Part shown: in pieces, positions 47,618 to 58,241 of the stretch
Layout: each line of letters starts with the position of its first letter
Position numbering within the stretch: position 1 is the stretch's first letter
Assembly (NCBI GenBank): GCA_019426215.1
Contig: CM033399.1
Location: 33,985,022-34,049,021, forward strand
Direction: 5' to 3'
Length of the DNA: 64,000 nucleotides
Origin: Buddleja alternifolia
Taxonomy: Eukaryota > Streptophyta > Magnoliopsida > Lamiales > Scrophulariaceae
Translations under genes and position numbers: made by a program
Notes under the pieces: generated by a model
What the model saw: only the letters and a program-made list of their open reading frames with translations
The model's database searches: none
Told to the model about the DNA's origin: nothing

Positions 47618-48559
47618 GGTCCAAGCACTGCAGTTTGACGGTTTCCAGCCCAACAGAATACCAAATCAGGGATAAGAGTGTTTGTTACATTGTCAATTTG
47701 CAAAGAAGGAGTTGTGACTGTGGGATTTGGAATATATCTGGTATTCCATGCAGGCATGCATGTAAAGCAATTGCATTCAACAGGGAAAAGCTTGAGAGGT
47801 TCACAAACAAAAGCTTCAGTAAAGAAATGTTTTTGAAGGCTTATACTACCATGATTAAATCAGTTCCAATCCCCACTTTTTGGCCTGATTTAAGTGATGT
47901 GCAACCATCAAAAGTTCTCCTTCCATATCTCAGAAGATTTCCAAGAAGGCCTAGAAAAATGAGAATAACGGAGTATGGGAAGACTTCAAATGCAAATGAC
48001 AATGCCAATGAGAACACCCCCTTCAGTGGTAGATCAAAGTGTAGATTGTGTGGGGAGCATGGCTATAACCAAACTACTTCTCTAAGACCATCTGTAAGAA
48101 AACAAATGAGGGAAAAGAGAAGGCACGGGAAGAAGAGGACCAGGTAGCAATAGGGTGAGCAAGGTGAACAAGTATGGATTGTGTTATGTCTTAGGTAGTG
48201 CTAAACTTGTATTTCTTTATTTTATGGTGATGATGTGTTAATGTGTTAATTTGGCAGAATGAGAGGACTGGTGGTAATGATGTTGTTGCTGCCACATAAG
48301 CTGAAATGGAGAATGATGTGAACTTGGCTGACATTGTAGGAAGAATGAGGGCAAGAAGGAGAAGGAGAACAAATAATGCAGGGGCTGGTCCTAGCAATTA
48401 TGTTCCTGCTGCTGTTGAAGAGCCAGAGTCATATTACCCTACTGTTGAGGCATCCACTAGCCAGCTAGGTCCAAGTACTGCTGCATCTAGTCAGTTTGAT
48501 GGTGGGGATCTTTATGATGTTGTGTTGGATCCCTCTTTGGATCACATGTTTTTCTAGGA

Positions 48560-48978
48560 GATTGTTGGCTTTTGGTAACAAAATTGTGCATATTTTGGCT
48601 GAATTGTGAATGTTGCACTTTTGGTTAACCTTGGTAACTTGTGAATGGTTGTGCATGTTACACTGTTAGTGTAGATTTTGGTAGCCATCTTATTGGTTTG
48701 TGCATGTTGCACTTTTGGGATTAATTGGTAATCTTTTGAGAATGGTTATTGTGCAGGTTGGTTCCTAAGCACAGAAAGTTCATGTTGAATTTTGTGTGCT
48801 TGGGAACCTGATTGTTAGGCCATTTTTTTGTCAAAATTTATGTTAGGCAAGGATATTGTTCGTATGTAATGTGTGTAACAACAACATTTCAGTCATTTGA
48901 TATGCAATTGCACATTGTTTCTCAATTCATTTTCCTTACACAATTACAAATTCAAGATACATTGTTCTTTACATGCTA
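48560..48978. other. 3' region of the transposase pseudogene
   Basis: Internal direct repeats around TTGTGAATGGTTGTGCATGTT / TTGTGCATGTTGCACTTTTGG lie between the two convergent MULE genes. Confidence 0.5.
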
Positions 48979-49368
48979 CTATTTGAACAATAAAACCAAC
49001 TGACAAAATAGGTAAATGGCAAGAATGACTAAATTAGCTGCAATTAACTGATAAATCAACCTTAAAGATGGATCAGTGCCATCAAATTTTCTAAATTTCG
49101 TAGCTTCTTCGTAGTTGTGCATGATCCCTTGGGGTTTGAAGGTGCCTTGAACCTCATTTTCAGCTATATTGTTATTGGCGTGTTGCTCTTCGTATGGCTC
49201 GCACCAGTGTGAAAATCCATGGACTGGGCACCTATAATACAACCTCCCAAAATTATCAACCGACTCTGCAACCATTATAGTGGTTTTCCTTCCGTATTCC
49301 CACTTCATACAAGCTTCTTTTCTAAATTTCAACCCTAAACAACTAGAAGATTGACTTGATGAAGCCAT
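48979..49368 (-). CDS. GRF-type zinc-finger/transmembrane protein carried by the MULE (129 aa)
   Basis: Intact frame starting MASSSQSSSC; an upstream in-frame ATG at 49398 would add ten hydrophobic residues. A GRF-like core is seen at about 41-60 (GRLYYRCPVHGFSHWCEPYE) with Cys47, Trp55 and Cys56; the first Cys pair is less clear (Cys20), so the finger may be degenerate. Residues 104-128 form a hydrophobic C-terminal segment. Small plant GRF proteins with a C-terminal membrane segment (At4g04775-like) are common and often TE-linked. Convergent placement against the transposase recalls mudrB beside mudrA in maize MuDR. There is no visible mudrB homology, so the parallel is positional. It is open despite the decayed transposase. 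Confidence 0.6.
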   Translation of the reverse strand: MASSSQSSSCLGLKFRKEACMKWEYGRKTTIMVAESVDNFGRLYYRCPVHGFSHWCEPYEEQHANNNIAENEVQGTFKPQGIMHNYEEATKFRKFDGTDPSLRLIYQLIAANLVILAIYLFCQLVLLFK

Positions 49369-49483
49369 GCCTTCAATAAAAACAAAAAAAATGGCCACAA
49401 TTGAACAAACATGTCATATATATAGTGTATATATAGAGGCAGCCCCCAATGGTTACTAGCAACGGCCATATGTGAGTTTACAG

Positions 49484-49545
49484 TGTTTTATTACACAAAC
49501 ACCCCCTTCATTGTTACCTAATTACAATAACACCCCCAAGGGGTA
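49484..49545 (+). repeat. internal TIR-like copy of the MULE left end
   Basis: TTACACAAACACCCCCTTCATTG and AATTACAATAACACCCCC follow the pattern and spacing of the left MULE end at 40930 (TTACATGCACACCCCCTCAC...ACAAGGACACCCCC), in the same orientation. It sits just upstream of the copia-derived block, so 49484-52635 may once have been a separate MULE. Confidence 0.55.
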
Positions 49546-49818
49546 TTACCTACAGTACTATTCCGCCGCTACAGTTTTGCCGCTACAGTACTATTCCGCT
49601 GCTACTACTATTCATCGTCTCTCTCTCTATATTCTTCCTTCCCCTATAAGTCGTTGCTCCCCTCAACGCGACATCATTCACTTCATATATCCTCCATTGT
49701 CGGCGTTCTTCAATTTGTGTTATTTCGGTGATTTATCAAGGTATTTTTTCGTCTCTACTCTCTTCCGTGATTTACTTCTCTTAATTTTGATTAAATTATT
49801 TCGATTTTCTCCTTCCCT

Positions 49819-52557
49819 ATGTCTCAAACCGATGAATCCGCTGCCACCGAAACCCAAATTCATGGCCAAAATCCCCCCCTAAACCACCTTCTATACACCC
49901 GGCTCTAGCCGCCGGTAACGTTCATTCTTCTTTCGGTTTTAAATTACAAGAAAATGATTCAAATTATAAATTATGGCGCGGCATGTTTATGGATCTCTAT
50001 CGTAGCTACTCCGTTTTTGATCACTTAACTGGCAAATCAAAACCGCTTTATGATACTGATGAAACTTGGTTTTCCCTTGATTCCACGATTAAACGTTGGT
50101 TTTACTCCTCTGTCGATATCAAATTACTAAAACATCTTGATCTTGAATATGCTACATCTCATGATATTTGGTTTTCAATTAAGTCTAATTTTTGAAATAA
50201 TAAACCTTCACGCTCCATGCAACTTAATGAGCGCTTTCATAATCTTCGCAAAGGCAACCTCTCAATTTCTCAATATTGTCAAGAAATGAAATTTTTGGCT
50301 GACAATCTCGCCGATCTTGACTCTCCCATTACGGATGATGCCTTAATTCTACAAATTTTACAAGGTCTTCCTGAGTCGTACCTTCCTCTCGTTACTGTCA
50401 TCACTGCTAAACCCCATCTCCCCTCCTTCTCTGAATGTCGCAATTTACTCCTTATCCACGAAACACGAGAAACTCGATTTACTTCCCATACCCATCCCCC
50501 CGACTCCGCCACTGCTCTCTTCTCTCAAATCCCCAATACCAACCCCAATCGAAATAATAATCGAAATTTTGGAAATAATCGCGGACGAGGTGGTCGTCAA
50601 AATAACCGTGGTGGTCGTTCGGGATACTACAATTCTGCTCCTTGTCCGAATTCCCTCAACCCAGCTGGCCCAACTCACGGCTACTCTTATCAATTGGTCC
50701 AACACACTCCAAATGGGCCCCAACTTCTCGGCCCACTACATGCCACCTTCAACGGATCCAGCGCTCCAGTCCGTCCCACAAGCAACTCCGCCTATTGGGC
50801 CAACTCCCAGCAGCCCACTATGACGCCTTGGTTCCAGCAGCCATCCTATGGGCCTTCTTCTCACACAGGCCCACTGCCCTCCCCTTCTTTCACCAGCTCT
50901 GCGGGCCTGTTGAGCCCTCCACCGCACTCCAGCAATCCCGGCCCTGCTCAGTCCGCCACTGCTCCTGCTCACGCACATTACACACATGGCCCAGCTCAGT
51001 CCCCGCAGCCCACTCACGCCTCCACCGACCTCTCCGCCTTGTATCAAACAATGACTTTAAATCAACCTGATGCAAATTGGTATTTGGATACTGGAGCGAG
51101 CTCTCACATGTCCTCTCCTCAAGGTACTTTTTATAATATTGCACCAAGTACGAATTTTAATTCAATTATTGTTGGTAATGGTGCTGCACTTCCTGTTACG
51201 TCTATTGGTCATTCGTCTCTTTCCACTCCTTCTCGTTCTCTTTCTCTCCATAATATTATTATTTCTCCTTCGTTAATTAAAAATCTTATTTCGGTACGTA
51301 CTTTTACTCGTGATAATAATTGCTCCATCGAATTTGACCTGTTTGGTTTCTCTGTCAAGGATCTTAACTCTGGCTCGATTATTCTTCGGCAAAACAGCGA
51401 TGGCGATCTCTATCCCTTCCTTCCGTCCTCTACGGCTCTCTTCTCGTTTCCGGCTCCATCCCCCTCAACTTGGCATCGTCGTCTCGGTCACCCCGGTGCT
51501 GCTATTTTAGATTTCCTTTCTAGTCGTAAATTTATTTCTTGTAATAAGGCGTATGCTCGTTCTATTTGTCCTGCTTGCCAGTTAGGAAAGCATAAACGCC
51601 TCCCGTTTTTTAGTTCTTCTTCTTCTAGCACAAATCTATTCGATATTATTCATTCTGATATTTGGACATCTCCTGTTGCAAGTTTGGGTGGTTTTCGCTA
51701 TTATTTAATCTTTCTTGATGATTTTTCGCATTTTTTTATGGATTTTCCCTTTACGTCACAAATCGGACACTTATAAAACTTTTGTTAATTTTTTTAATTA
51801 TGTCCACACTCAATTTAAATACAAAATTAAATTTTTTCAATGTGACCATGGTGGTGAATTTGACAATCACTCTTTCAAATCATTTTTTGCTGCCAATGGT
51901 GTCCAATTTCGTTTTTCTTGTCCACATACTTCGCAACAAAATGGTAAAGCGGAACGAACCATCCAAACCGTCAACAATATTGTTCGCTCCCTTCTTTTTC
52001 AAGCTTCTCTTCCTCCATCATTTTGGGCGGAAGCCATTCACATGGCCGCTCATCTTCTCAACATTTTACCCACCACTACTCTCTCTTTTCGCACTCCTTT
52101 CGAAGTCTTATTTAATATCACTCCTTCCTATGATCATCTCCGTGTATTCGGCCGTCTTTGTTATCCCAATCTCTTTACCACTGCTCTGCATAAGTTAGCT
52201 CCTCGCTCCTCTACTTGCATTTTTCTCGTCTTCCCCTCTAATCACAAAGGATATCGTTGTCTCGAGCTCGACACGAATAAAATCCTTATCTCTCGTCATG
52301 TTATTTTCGATGAACCTGTTTTCCCATTCTCCTCTCAATCTTCATCTCCTCGTTCCCTTTCTTATGATTTTTTGGCGCCGCCCTCTGATGCCGACACGTC
52401 TTCCATCCTCCGCCATCTCAATGTTGCCCCGCTGCCACGTGCTTCTCCCGGTCCCCCACCTGGTTTTCCTTCCCGCCCGAACCCTCCCATCACCATTTTT
52501 CGGGCCGAAAATAATGACAGGGGTGTTTTTGTAAGGACCCAAACCCTGACAGGGTAG
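49819..52557 (+). pseudogene. Ty1/copia gag-protease-integrase block without RT
   Basis: From an ATG at 49819 the gag domain runs (QENDSNYKLWRGMF; RFHNLRKGNLSISQYCQEMK), with an RG-rich stretch (GRGGRQNNRGGRS) instead of an evident CCHC knuckle and a Pro/Ser/His-rich linker. The aspartic protease motif WYLDTGASSHMS is at about 51080. The integrase follows: WHRRLGHPG...CPACQLGKHKR zinc finger, HSDIWTSP, QCDHGGEF and the later Glu in GKAERTIQ. A one-base shift near 49880, a stop at 50193-50195 and a frameshift near 51735 disable it. It stops shortly after FDEPVFPF, before any reverse transcriptase/RNase H, and no LTRs flank it. The MULE right end follows directly. Confidence 0.88.
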
Positions 52558-52635
52558 GTTTTTGTAATTACAAGATTCCACTGAGTTTTTTCTGTAATTC
52601 GTACTAAAGTGTGGGGGACTTGATGTAATTTACTT
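52510..52635 (-). repeat. right terminal inverted repeat of the MULE
   Basis: Inverted, it reads AAGTAAATTACATC...GTCCCCCACAC, later ACCCTGTCAGGG and AAAAACACCCCTGTCATTA, matching the layout of the left end (CACCCCCTGTCAGCG). The copia-derived coding sequence reads straight into it. Confidence 0.75.
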
Positions 52636-52727
52636 ATAAAATATTCATTTTATCCTTTGAACATGTATAATTGGCTCGAGCTCAGCTCGTTAGGCTTGGC
52701 TCGAGCACGAATTGATGGCCACCTCTA
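52636..52727. mobile_element. right arm of the split CTCGAG-rich hAT-like element
   Basis: GGCTCGAGCTCAGCTCG and the terminal GGCCACCTCTA pair with the left arm at 40581. Its first nine bases are the MULE target duplication. Confidence 0.55.
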
Positions 52728-52860
52728 TTAGACAACCCAAGTAAACTATTTAAAATTATTTTTTATAAAAATTAGTGGAGGTGAATAAAAACGATCATAT
52801 AATTTACCAAAAAAGGAAGATCATATATATTATATCTTTTTAATCAAAGAGTGGCCAATT
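52728..52860. other. short spacer
   Basis: AT-rich, nothing seen. Confidence 0.4.
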
Positions 52861-52869
52861 GCCAAGTTG

Positions 52870-53753
52870 GACTGTGTTTCGAAAATAAAAACAAATTAGA
52901 ATAAGGAGGGGTTTCGAGTAAACGATCCCTGCCTTGCGATAATCTCAACTTAGAATTATCTATCGACCCCTACCTAAATAGGCTACCGGTGGTCCTACGT
53001 TTTAAACGAAAAGTTGATTAAATGTATTCGAACTTCTCTTCATCTTCTTCGAGTGGACCGCAACGATTGAAAACTCAAGTCAAGTGTACAAATCATTTCT
53101 CCGATACTTAAATCTGGATAAAAAGACAATTTATACCTCCGTGAAAGTCTTCAATTTGAAGAATACAGGCAGCGTTCGATACGCTATTTGGTGATTTCAG
53201 CCTTTAATTAAATGCTGATTATTGTGTTCGAATGCAAAAGATAAACATATCTCAACAGCCTAAAAAGATATACTGAAATTCAAGCAATTAATTAACATTT
53301 AAAAGCTTAAATATATATATTTTCATGGATTCTTCGATCGTGAAGATTACAAGCAAATGCAGATACAATGCCTTGGAGGCAAATTTCATCGAGTCTAATA
53401 CTAAATTACATTACGGCTACTCCTAAATTACGCTAAGAGTTACTCCTACATTACGCTATGAACTACTCCTAAGGCTAGGGCTAATTCTAAGAGAAAGAAA
53501 ATGTAGAAGTTTTTCTTCTGATGATCTTGTGATTTTTCTCTTTCTTCTCCGCGGCTCGTATATATATGGGTCTTTGAGGAACCCACATTCCTTTTCTTTG
53601 GGAACCGCTTTCAACCGTCTTCAATTGCTCTTTCAAATAATTTCAAATCAGCGCGTCTTGGCAAATTATTTAAAAATGGTAATAACGATTTTAATACAGT
53701 TAACTAATATTTAGATTTCTCGAGGGACTTTCTTTCTGCCATTTGGTAATCTC

Positions 53754-53760
<7 letters not shown>
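52870..53760 (-). mobile_element. probable LTR-like segment
   Basis: A moderately complex, non-coding block. On the minus strand a TATA box (CCCATATATATACGAG, about 53555-53570) is followed by a leader-like CGCGGAGAAGAAAGAG stretch, as in an LTR. Three short tandem units around ATTACGCTA(A/T)GA lie near 53400-53475. The ends are undefined. Confidence 0.35.
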
Positions 53761-53784
<24 letters not shown>

Positions 53785-55488
53785 TACATGGCATGCTCGA
53801 GCAGCTTTAGGAACCACTCGAGTACTCGCTCGCGCAGGAATAAAAAGAACATTACTGAAGTAGCTCCCGTGAAGAATGAGATTTAGTTGATTTTATCTTA
53901 AAGCCTATCCTAAGAAAATGATGTGACAACTTTAGCAGGCTAGTGAAGACCAAAGAGCAATAGGCCTCAATTGATGCCAAGAAAAACATCATTACATGCC
54001 ACGTGGAATGTACACAATTCGCAAAGCACAGCCTGGGAAAAAGCTCTAACTCGAAGCAATTTTTTGAGTTTATTGGGTTTTATTTTACCTATTGATGGAT
54101 CCAATTTTTTTTTTCTTTTTGAATTTCTGTTTCGGTCATTTGAGCTCTGGAATTCAAAAATCCAAATTATTTTATAATGTAAACAGACTGCCAAACATTG
54201 TGGCGTAAAAAGAAGAAGAAGAAAAAGTAGTGGCGTACGTACTACGGATTATGTTGGGAACTTAGTTCTTAATGCGTGTTTGACATGAAATACCATCTGA
54301 TGGAGGTCTTGTTGTCTTTTGTTAATTTATTTTTCTAATGATATAAACCAATGAATAGGTTATAATCAATTCAAAATTCGTTGATTAACCAAGATTATTT
54401 TTTGTAGATGAATTTCGAAGTGACACTCAATTTTTTGAGAAAGTTTTCTGAAGTAAGCTAGTATAATTTTTCTTTTTCCTCTTGCCAAAAATTTGTGGCA
54501 CAATTTATTTGGAGCGTTTTATCAAATTATAATTTTATCGGTGTTACATCGATCACATGATATTATATATATATATATAGATATAGATACAGATATAGAT
54601 ATAGATATGATGGATTGACTTCGTCCAAACTCAATACAGATTATAATTGTTTGACTTGAATTTCTCTTGGAAACTTAACTACATTTTGCCTCGGTTGCTT
54701 TTACTGAAATATAAATTTGCATTGTGTTTTGCTTACTTTTTTTTCTATTTAATATAATATATAATGAGTGACAACCTTGATATTGTCATTTGATATTTTG
54801 TCATTATTATGTTATTTTTTTATAATGGTCCATACATTGAGAGATGTTCGAATTGAACGACAACTACTGCTCACTGGATGAATATATCACTTGAATTATA
54901 GCTATTATCCTATGATCCCCCACCTCGATTGATTTTGGATTGAGTCATAACTCATAACTATTGTTCATTGGATAACCTTGCCACCTTGCTCCTATAGAAG
55001 TGCACAATGATGTGAAATCATTACCTATTAATTTTTTTTTTCCTATTTTGTAATTTTAGTTTTATTTAAGAGGAAGTCAAAACATCTTATTTCCTATGAA
55101 CTATGAAGTCAGTCCCAACGAACAAAAGTTCCATTCCATGGCAAGAATTCTACAGCTAGAACAAACTTTTAAACCAAACAAGCCCTTGAACCCCAAAAGT
55201 ATCTCGATGCATACTTTAAAAATAATTTAAAAAAATCAATCATCGTCATATTTTTCAACAAAAAAAGACAGGACTATTTATTAAGTTTTTAGACAATTGT
55301 TGTCTATTTCAGAAATTTATTGTCAAAATAAAGGCATTATTGGAGTTCGTCACCCTTCGAAGCAAAATTTCTCCATTTAACCAAAAAAAAAAAAAAACTT
55401 GAAAATTACTCCAAAATCCAAATCTTTGTGACATCAATCACCACAAATATTTAGTAGGTAATATTATGATCCAACAAATTTCAATAAC
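53761..55488. other. intergenic, no gene seen
   Basis: TA tract at 53758-53784 and an AGATAT-type repeat at 54567-54608. The 60-75 codon frames near 53967-54194 are opposite-strand shadows without features. Confidence 0.4.
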
Positions 55489-55599
55489 GTTACGAAAAAT
55501 TATACATGCAGATTCTCTCACTTATTGTATAATTACCAAAAATCGTATCACTTTTTGGAAGTTACCAACACTCCCTCTTAAGGAGTCTATATGCAGGTA

Positions 55600-56475
55600 G
55601 GGGTAGGTGTTCGGGTCGGGTTTTCGGATATCCACCCAATCAGGTTTAGGTAATTCGGGTAGGGGATTTTCGAAAAAAAAATCAAGTATCGGAAAGGAAC
55701 TTCCTACCTGATTTACCCGATCGGGTACCCAATTTTTTTAAAGCCAAAATATATATATATATATACACACACTTCACTTAACACGCTGGGCAGCGGACAG
55801 TATGAGCTATTTATTGTTTATTCTTATTTCATTTCTTGTTAAATATTGATTAGTTGTTAAATTGTAAATGAATTAATTGTTAAACCTTAATTCATTTCTT
55901 AATTTTTTTTTGGGAAATCCCAAGGTAAATCTCCGCCAGCCACTCAGCAAAGCAAACTTGTCCATATGCAATAGCCCACAAACCACGTATGAAAGTAATC
56001 CGCCCTAGGTTACCCATAGGCGACGGACTCAATAAGCGCAGGGCCCCCCAAGGGAGGATGTAGGAGTAAACCCCCCATCCCCTTCTCCTGGGTTTCGAAT
56101 CCGGGTGGGCTCTCACTGCGAAATGCCTTGTGGACCACTGGACCATACCCCTTTGCTTTCTTAATTTCATATTTTAATTGAATATAAATAATGTAAAAAA
56201 AAACAATTTACAAATGCAAGCAAGAGAGGCTATGTAGCCTCTGTTGCTTGCATTTGCTAAGGCAAAACAGAGGCTGAACAACCTCTGTTTTTGCCCCTCG
56301 CAATATGTTGTAAATGCAAATTGCAAGGACCAGGTACTCGAAACCCAAAATTTTGGGTATCCAAAAATTTCATGTATTAATTGGGTAGCAAAATTTGCTA
56401 CTCGAAATCCGAAATATCCGAACCTGAACCCGAACCCGAACTCGAACCCGAATTACCCACCCGACGCAAACACCT
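55600..56475. mobile_element. hAT-like element (GTGTTCGGGTCGGG ends)
   Basis: The left end AGGGGTAGGTGTTCGGGTCGGG and the right end (CCCGAATTACCC...CAAACACCTGC) are inverted. ATGCAGGT before and TTGCAGGT after form an 8-bp duplication with one mismatch, the hAT size. It contains a SINE and, at about 56190-56330, short palindromes (AGAGGCT...AGCCTCT; CAGAGG...CCTCTG). Confidence 0.65.
55906..56156 (-). mobile_element. tRNA-derived SINE, minus strand, TSD TTTCTTAATTT
   Basis: On the minus strand: A-box TGGTCCAGTGG near 56140, B-box GGATTCGAAACCC near 56100, and a 3' A-tail seen as a T run at 55903-55911. TTTCTTAATTT occurs at 55895-55905 and 56157-56167. The head is tRNA-like but the body continues about 180 bases, so it is not a tRNA gene. 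Confidence 0.88.
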
Positions 56476-56648
56476 GCTTGCAGGTTTACAAGAGGTAAAG
56501 TTGTAAGAATTTTAAAATACACAAGGGGTGTAATTGTAAAAATACTTTAACATGACGAGGAATTTATGTAATTTCAAAAAACGTGAGGGTTTTTTGCTTA
56601 ATTATAGAATAAGTAAGGGGTAGGTGTGTAATTTTTCCATAATGTAAT

Positions 56649-57871
56649 TGTCAAAAATAAGAATAGGATTTGGTGTATCTATTTGATCACGACATTTTGA
56701 ATTATTTATGTACCGAAAAGTATTATGATTGTTTGCTTGTATTACCTAATTGAACGTTAGCTTAAGATTTTTAATAATTTAATTTATTCGATAACTTTTC
56801 TATTTTTTAAATCATTTTGAGTGAGAGCTTGCTTATATTGAATATTGATCAAACTGGTGACACTACATTCAACAATGAGATGGTAGTACTACTTGAATGA
56901 ATGCTTTTACAATGCGTTTTGTTCGCTAAATTGGGACTAATTTAAAAACAATCATGCATGCAAACATATGAACAAACAATAGTACAAATGTACTATCCCA
57001 AGTTCCCAACTTGTTTATCTTATCCATCTAATGTCATCCTGCAAACAAAACTTGATTTACTTTTCAACTCAACAAGAAAATGTTAGATTTGATAACACTC
57101 CTATTTTCGTGTAATTTTATTCCAATATGATAGGCTCACATGGTGTATTCAATGGTAATTTGATGGATACACAATTTAGTGGTTAGATGTACAATAAGTA
57201 TTCACATTTCTATCTTAGATCCACGAATCGAAGTCAGGACTTTTAGTTGAGAGCGAATAAAAAAAGAAGGACAGAGGATGCTTAATAGTAGTTTTAGACG
57301 GGGGGGGGGGGGGGGGTTGGGATTTGTTCTAGGGAGTTGCCTCTCTCCTTAGATCAATGAATTATAAAAACATGAAACGTTTATCATACAATCATATACT
57401 CAATATATATATAAGACATAACATTTACGAAACTTGTCTAAGACGGGCTAGACCTAGTTCCTAATATATATATGATCATGACATGGAATTTGGATGTGAT
57501 GACTCCTTCGTTCACTAAACATAATATAATTGAAAGATCAAAGAAACGGATAGAAAAGAATCTCTTGGAAAACTTGTAAAATTCTTAACATGGAATAATC
57601 TCAGTTTATGTACTGTTTTAACGGATAGGGATGCCAAGTTTCCAACTTCCAACTGCCACAATTGGAAAATGGTGACAATGAATAAAAGACAAAACTATAT
57701 ATGTATACATATACTAATAATACAAAGAAATTCAAATTTGGAGTGCCCTAATGTCTTCTTCCTATGTCCAATTAAAAGAAGCTAAGGGTGTTTTGAATTG
57801 GGGCTTTGGAGTTGAGGAATTAATTTACAGAAAGAATTTTAAATGATTTTAATTCGGTGTCATTTGAAGTT
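56649..57871. other. intergenic with G run
   Basis: A 17-base G run lies at 57300-57316. No gene seen. Confidence 0.4.
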
Positions 57872-57885
57872 CACTGTGTGATTGA

Positions 57886-58071
57886 CAATGATGTATTGGT
57901 CTATTGACAAGACTAAGACCCCATACTTTGGAGGTCACGAGTTCAATTTTTATTTATCTACTTATATAGTAGTTCACTCTTTTTATTTTGTAGTAGGAAA
58001 TCGTTGATTAATAATAGTTGATTTGATATTTGATATAATGATGTAACTGTCTCATTAATAATAAAAAAAAA
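57886..58071 (+). mobile_element. tRNA-derived SINE, TSD CACTGTGTGATTGA
   Basis: A-box-like TATTGGTCTATTGACAAG and B-box-like CACGAGTTCAATTT head, T-rich middle and a short A-tail (58063-58071). The perfect 14-bp CACTGTGTGATTGA flanks it at 57872-57885 and 58072-58085. Confidence 0.92.
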
Positions 58072-58241
58072 CACTGTGTGATTGAAAAAATAGTCAAAAT
58101 GAGTTCCAATAGATTTGAAATTCATTGTAACTTGAAATCATCCAAACAAGCTCAATGAATTTATTTGATAAATTTGAAATCTATAACTTCCTAATAATGT
58201 AATCCAAACAAACAGTAAGGAATTCTTATCCGTTGATTATT

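Larger units (their letters stand above)
41294..48557 (+). pseudogene. mudrA-type MULE transposase gene, interrupted and frameshifted
   Basis: Gene model: start codon 41294, intron 41302-41751, then coding blocks around three insertions. Readable parts in order: an N-terminal region with acidic repeats (43540-44280); the MuDR DNA-binding domain (GFELKRLKN...CAADRYPWRIHAS, about 44400-44550); the DDE nuclease with FLGVDGCHLK (about 46000), AYAVVEVEC..ESWGFF (about 46100) and TIISDRQK before a 101-base intron (46223-46323); the ARHIF region; a SWIM zinc finger (CDCGIWNISGIPCRHA, about 47710-47760); a CxxCxxxGH-like knuckle (CRLCGEHGYNQT); and a low-complexity tail ending 48557. Frameshifts or stops occur near 43535, 44085, 44300, 45820, 46036, 46075 and 46385. 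It is therefore not functional as it stands, though most domains are well preserved, so decay is recent. Confidence 0.88.
40924..52635 (+). mobile_element. composite Mutator-like element (MULE), 11.7 kb, TSD ATAAAATAT
   Basis: The left end (GGGAAATTTACATG...CCCCCTCAC) and right end (inverted: AAGTAAATTACATC...CCCCCACAC) align base for base over the first 27 positions with about two-thirds identity; similarity continues for about 100 bases. The exact 9-bp repeat ATAAAATAT lies immediately outside (40915-40923 and 52636-52644). Inside: a decayed mudrA-type transposase (+), a convergent GRF-type ORF (-), and a copia gag-protease-integrase block next to the right end. Three younger insertions interrupt the transposase gene. 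A 13-base C run (41021-41033) lies in the left terminal region. Confidence 0.85.
55491..56639. mobile_element. Mutator-like element hosting nested hAT and SINE insertions
   Basis: The left end CGAAAAATTATACATGC and the right end, inverted (GGAAAAATTACACACC), both continue with related TTA(T/A)T...AATTA sequence. Flanks ATAACGTTA (55482-55490) and ATAATGTAA (56640-56648) agree at 7 of 9 positions, consistent with an aged duplication. The centre is taken up by a hAT-like element and a SINE. Confidence 0.55.

Noticed and set aside
50279..51147. Several 80-140-codon frames within the copia block
   Set aside because: Other-frame shadows of the gag-protease reading frame, caused by its GC-richer Pro/Ser linker.
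56080..56156. tRNA-like sequence considered as a functional tRNA gene
   Set aside because: It is the head of a SINE with a long body, A-tail and target duplication, and does not form an obvious complete cloverleaf end.
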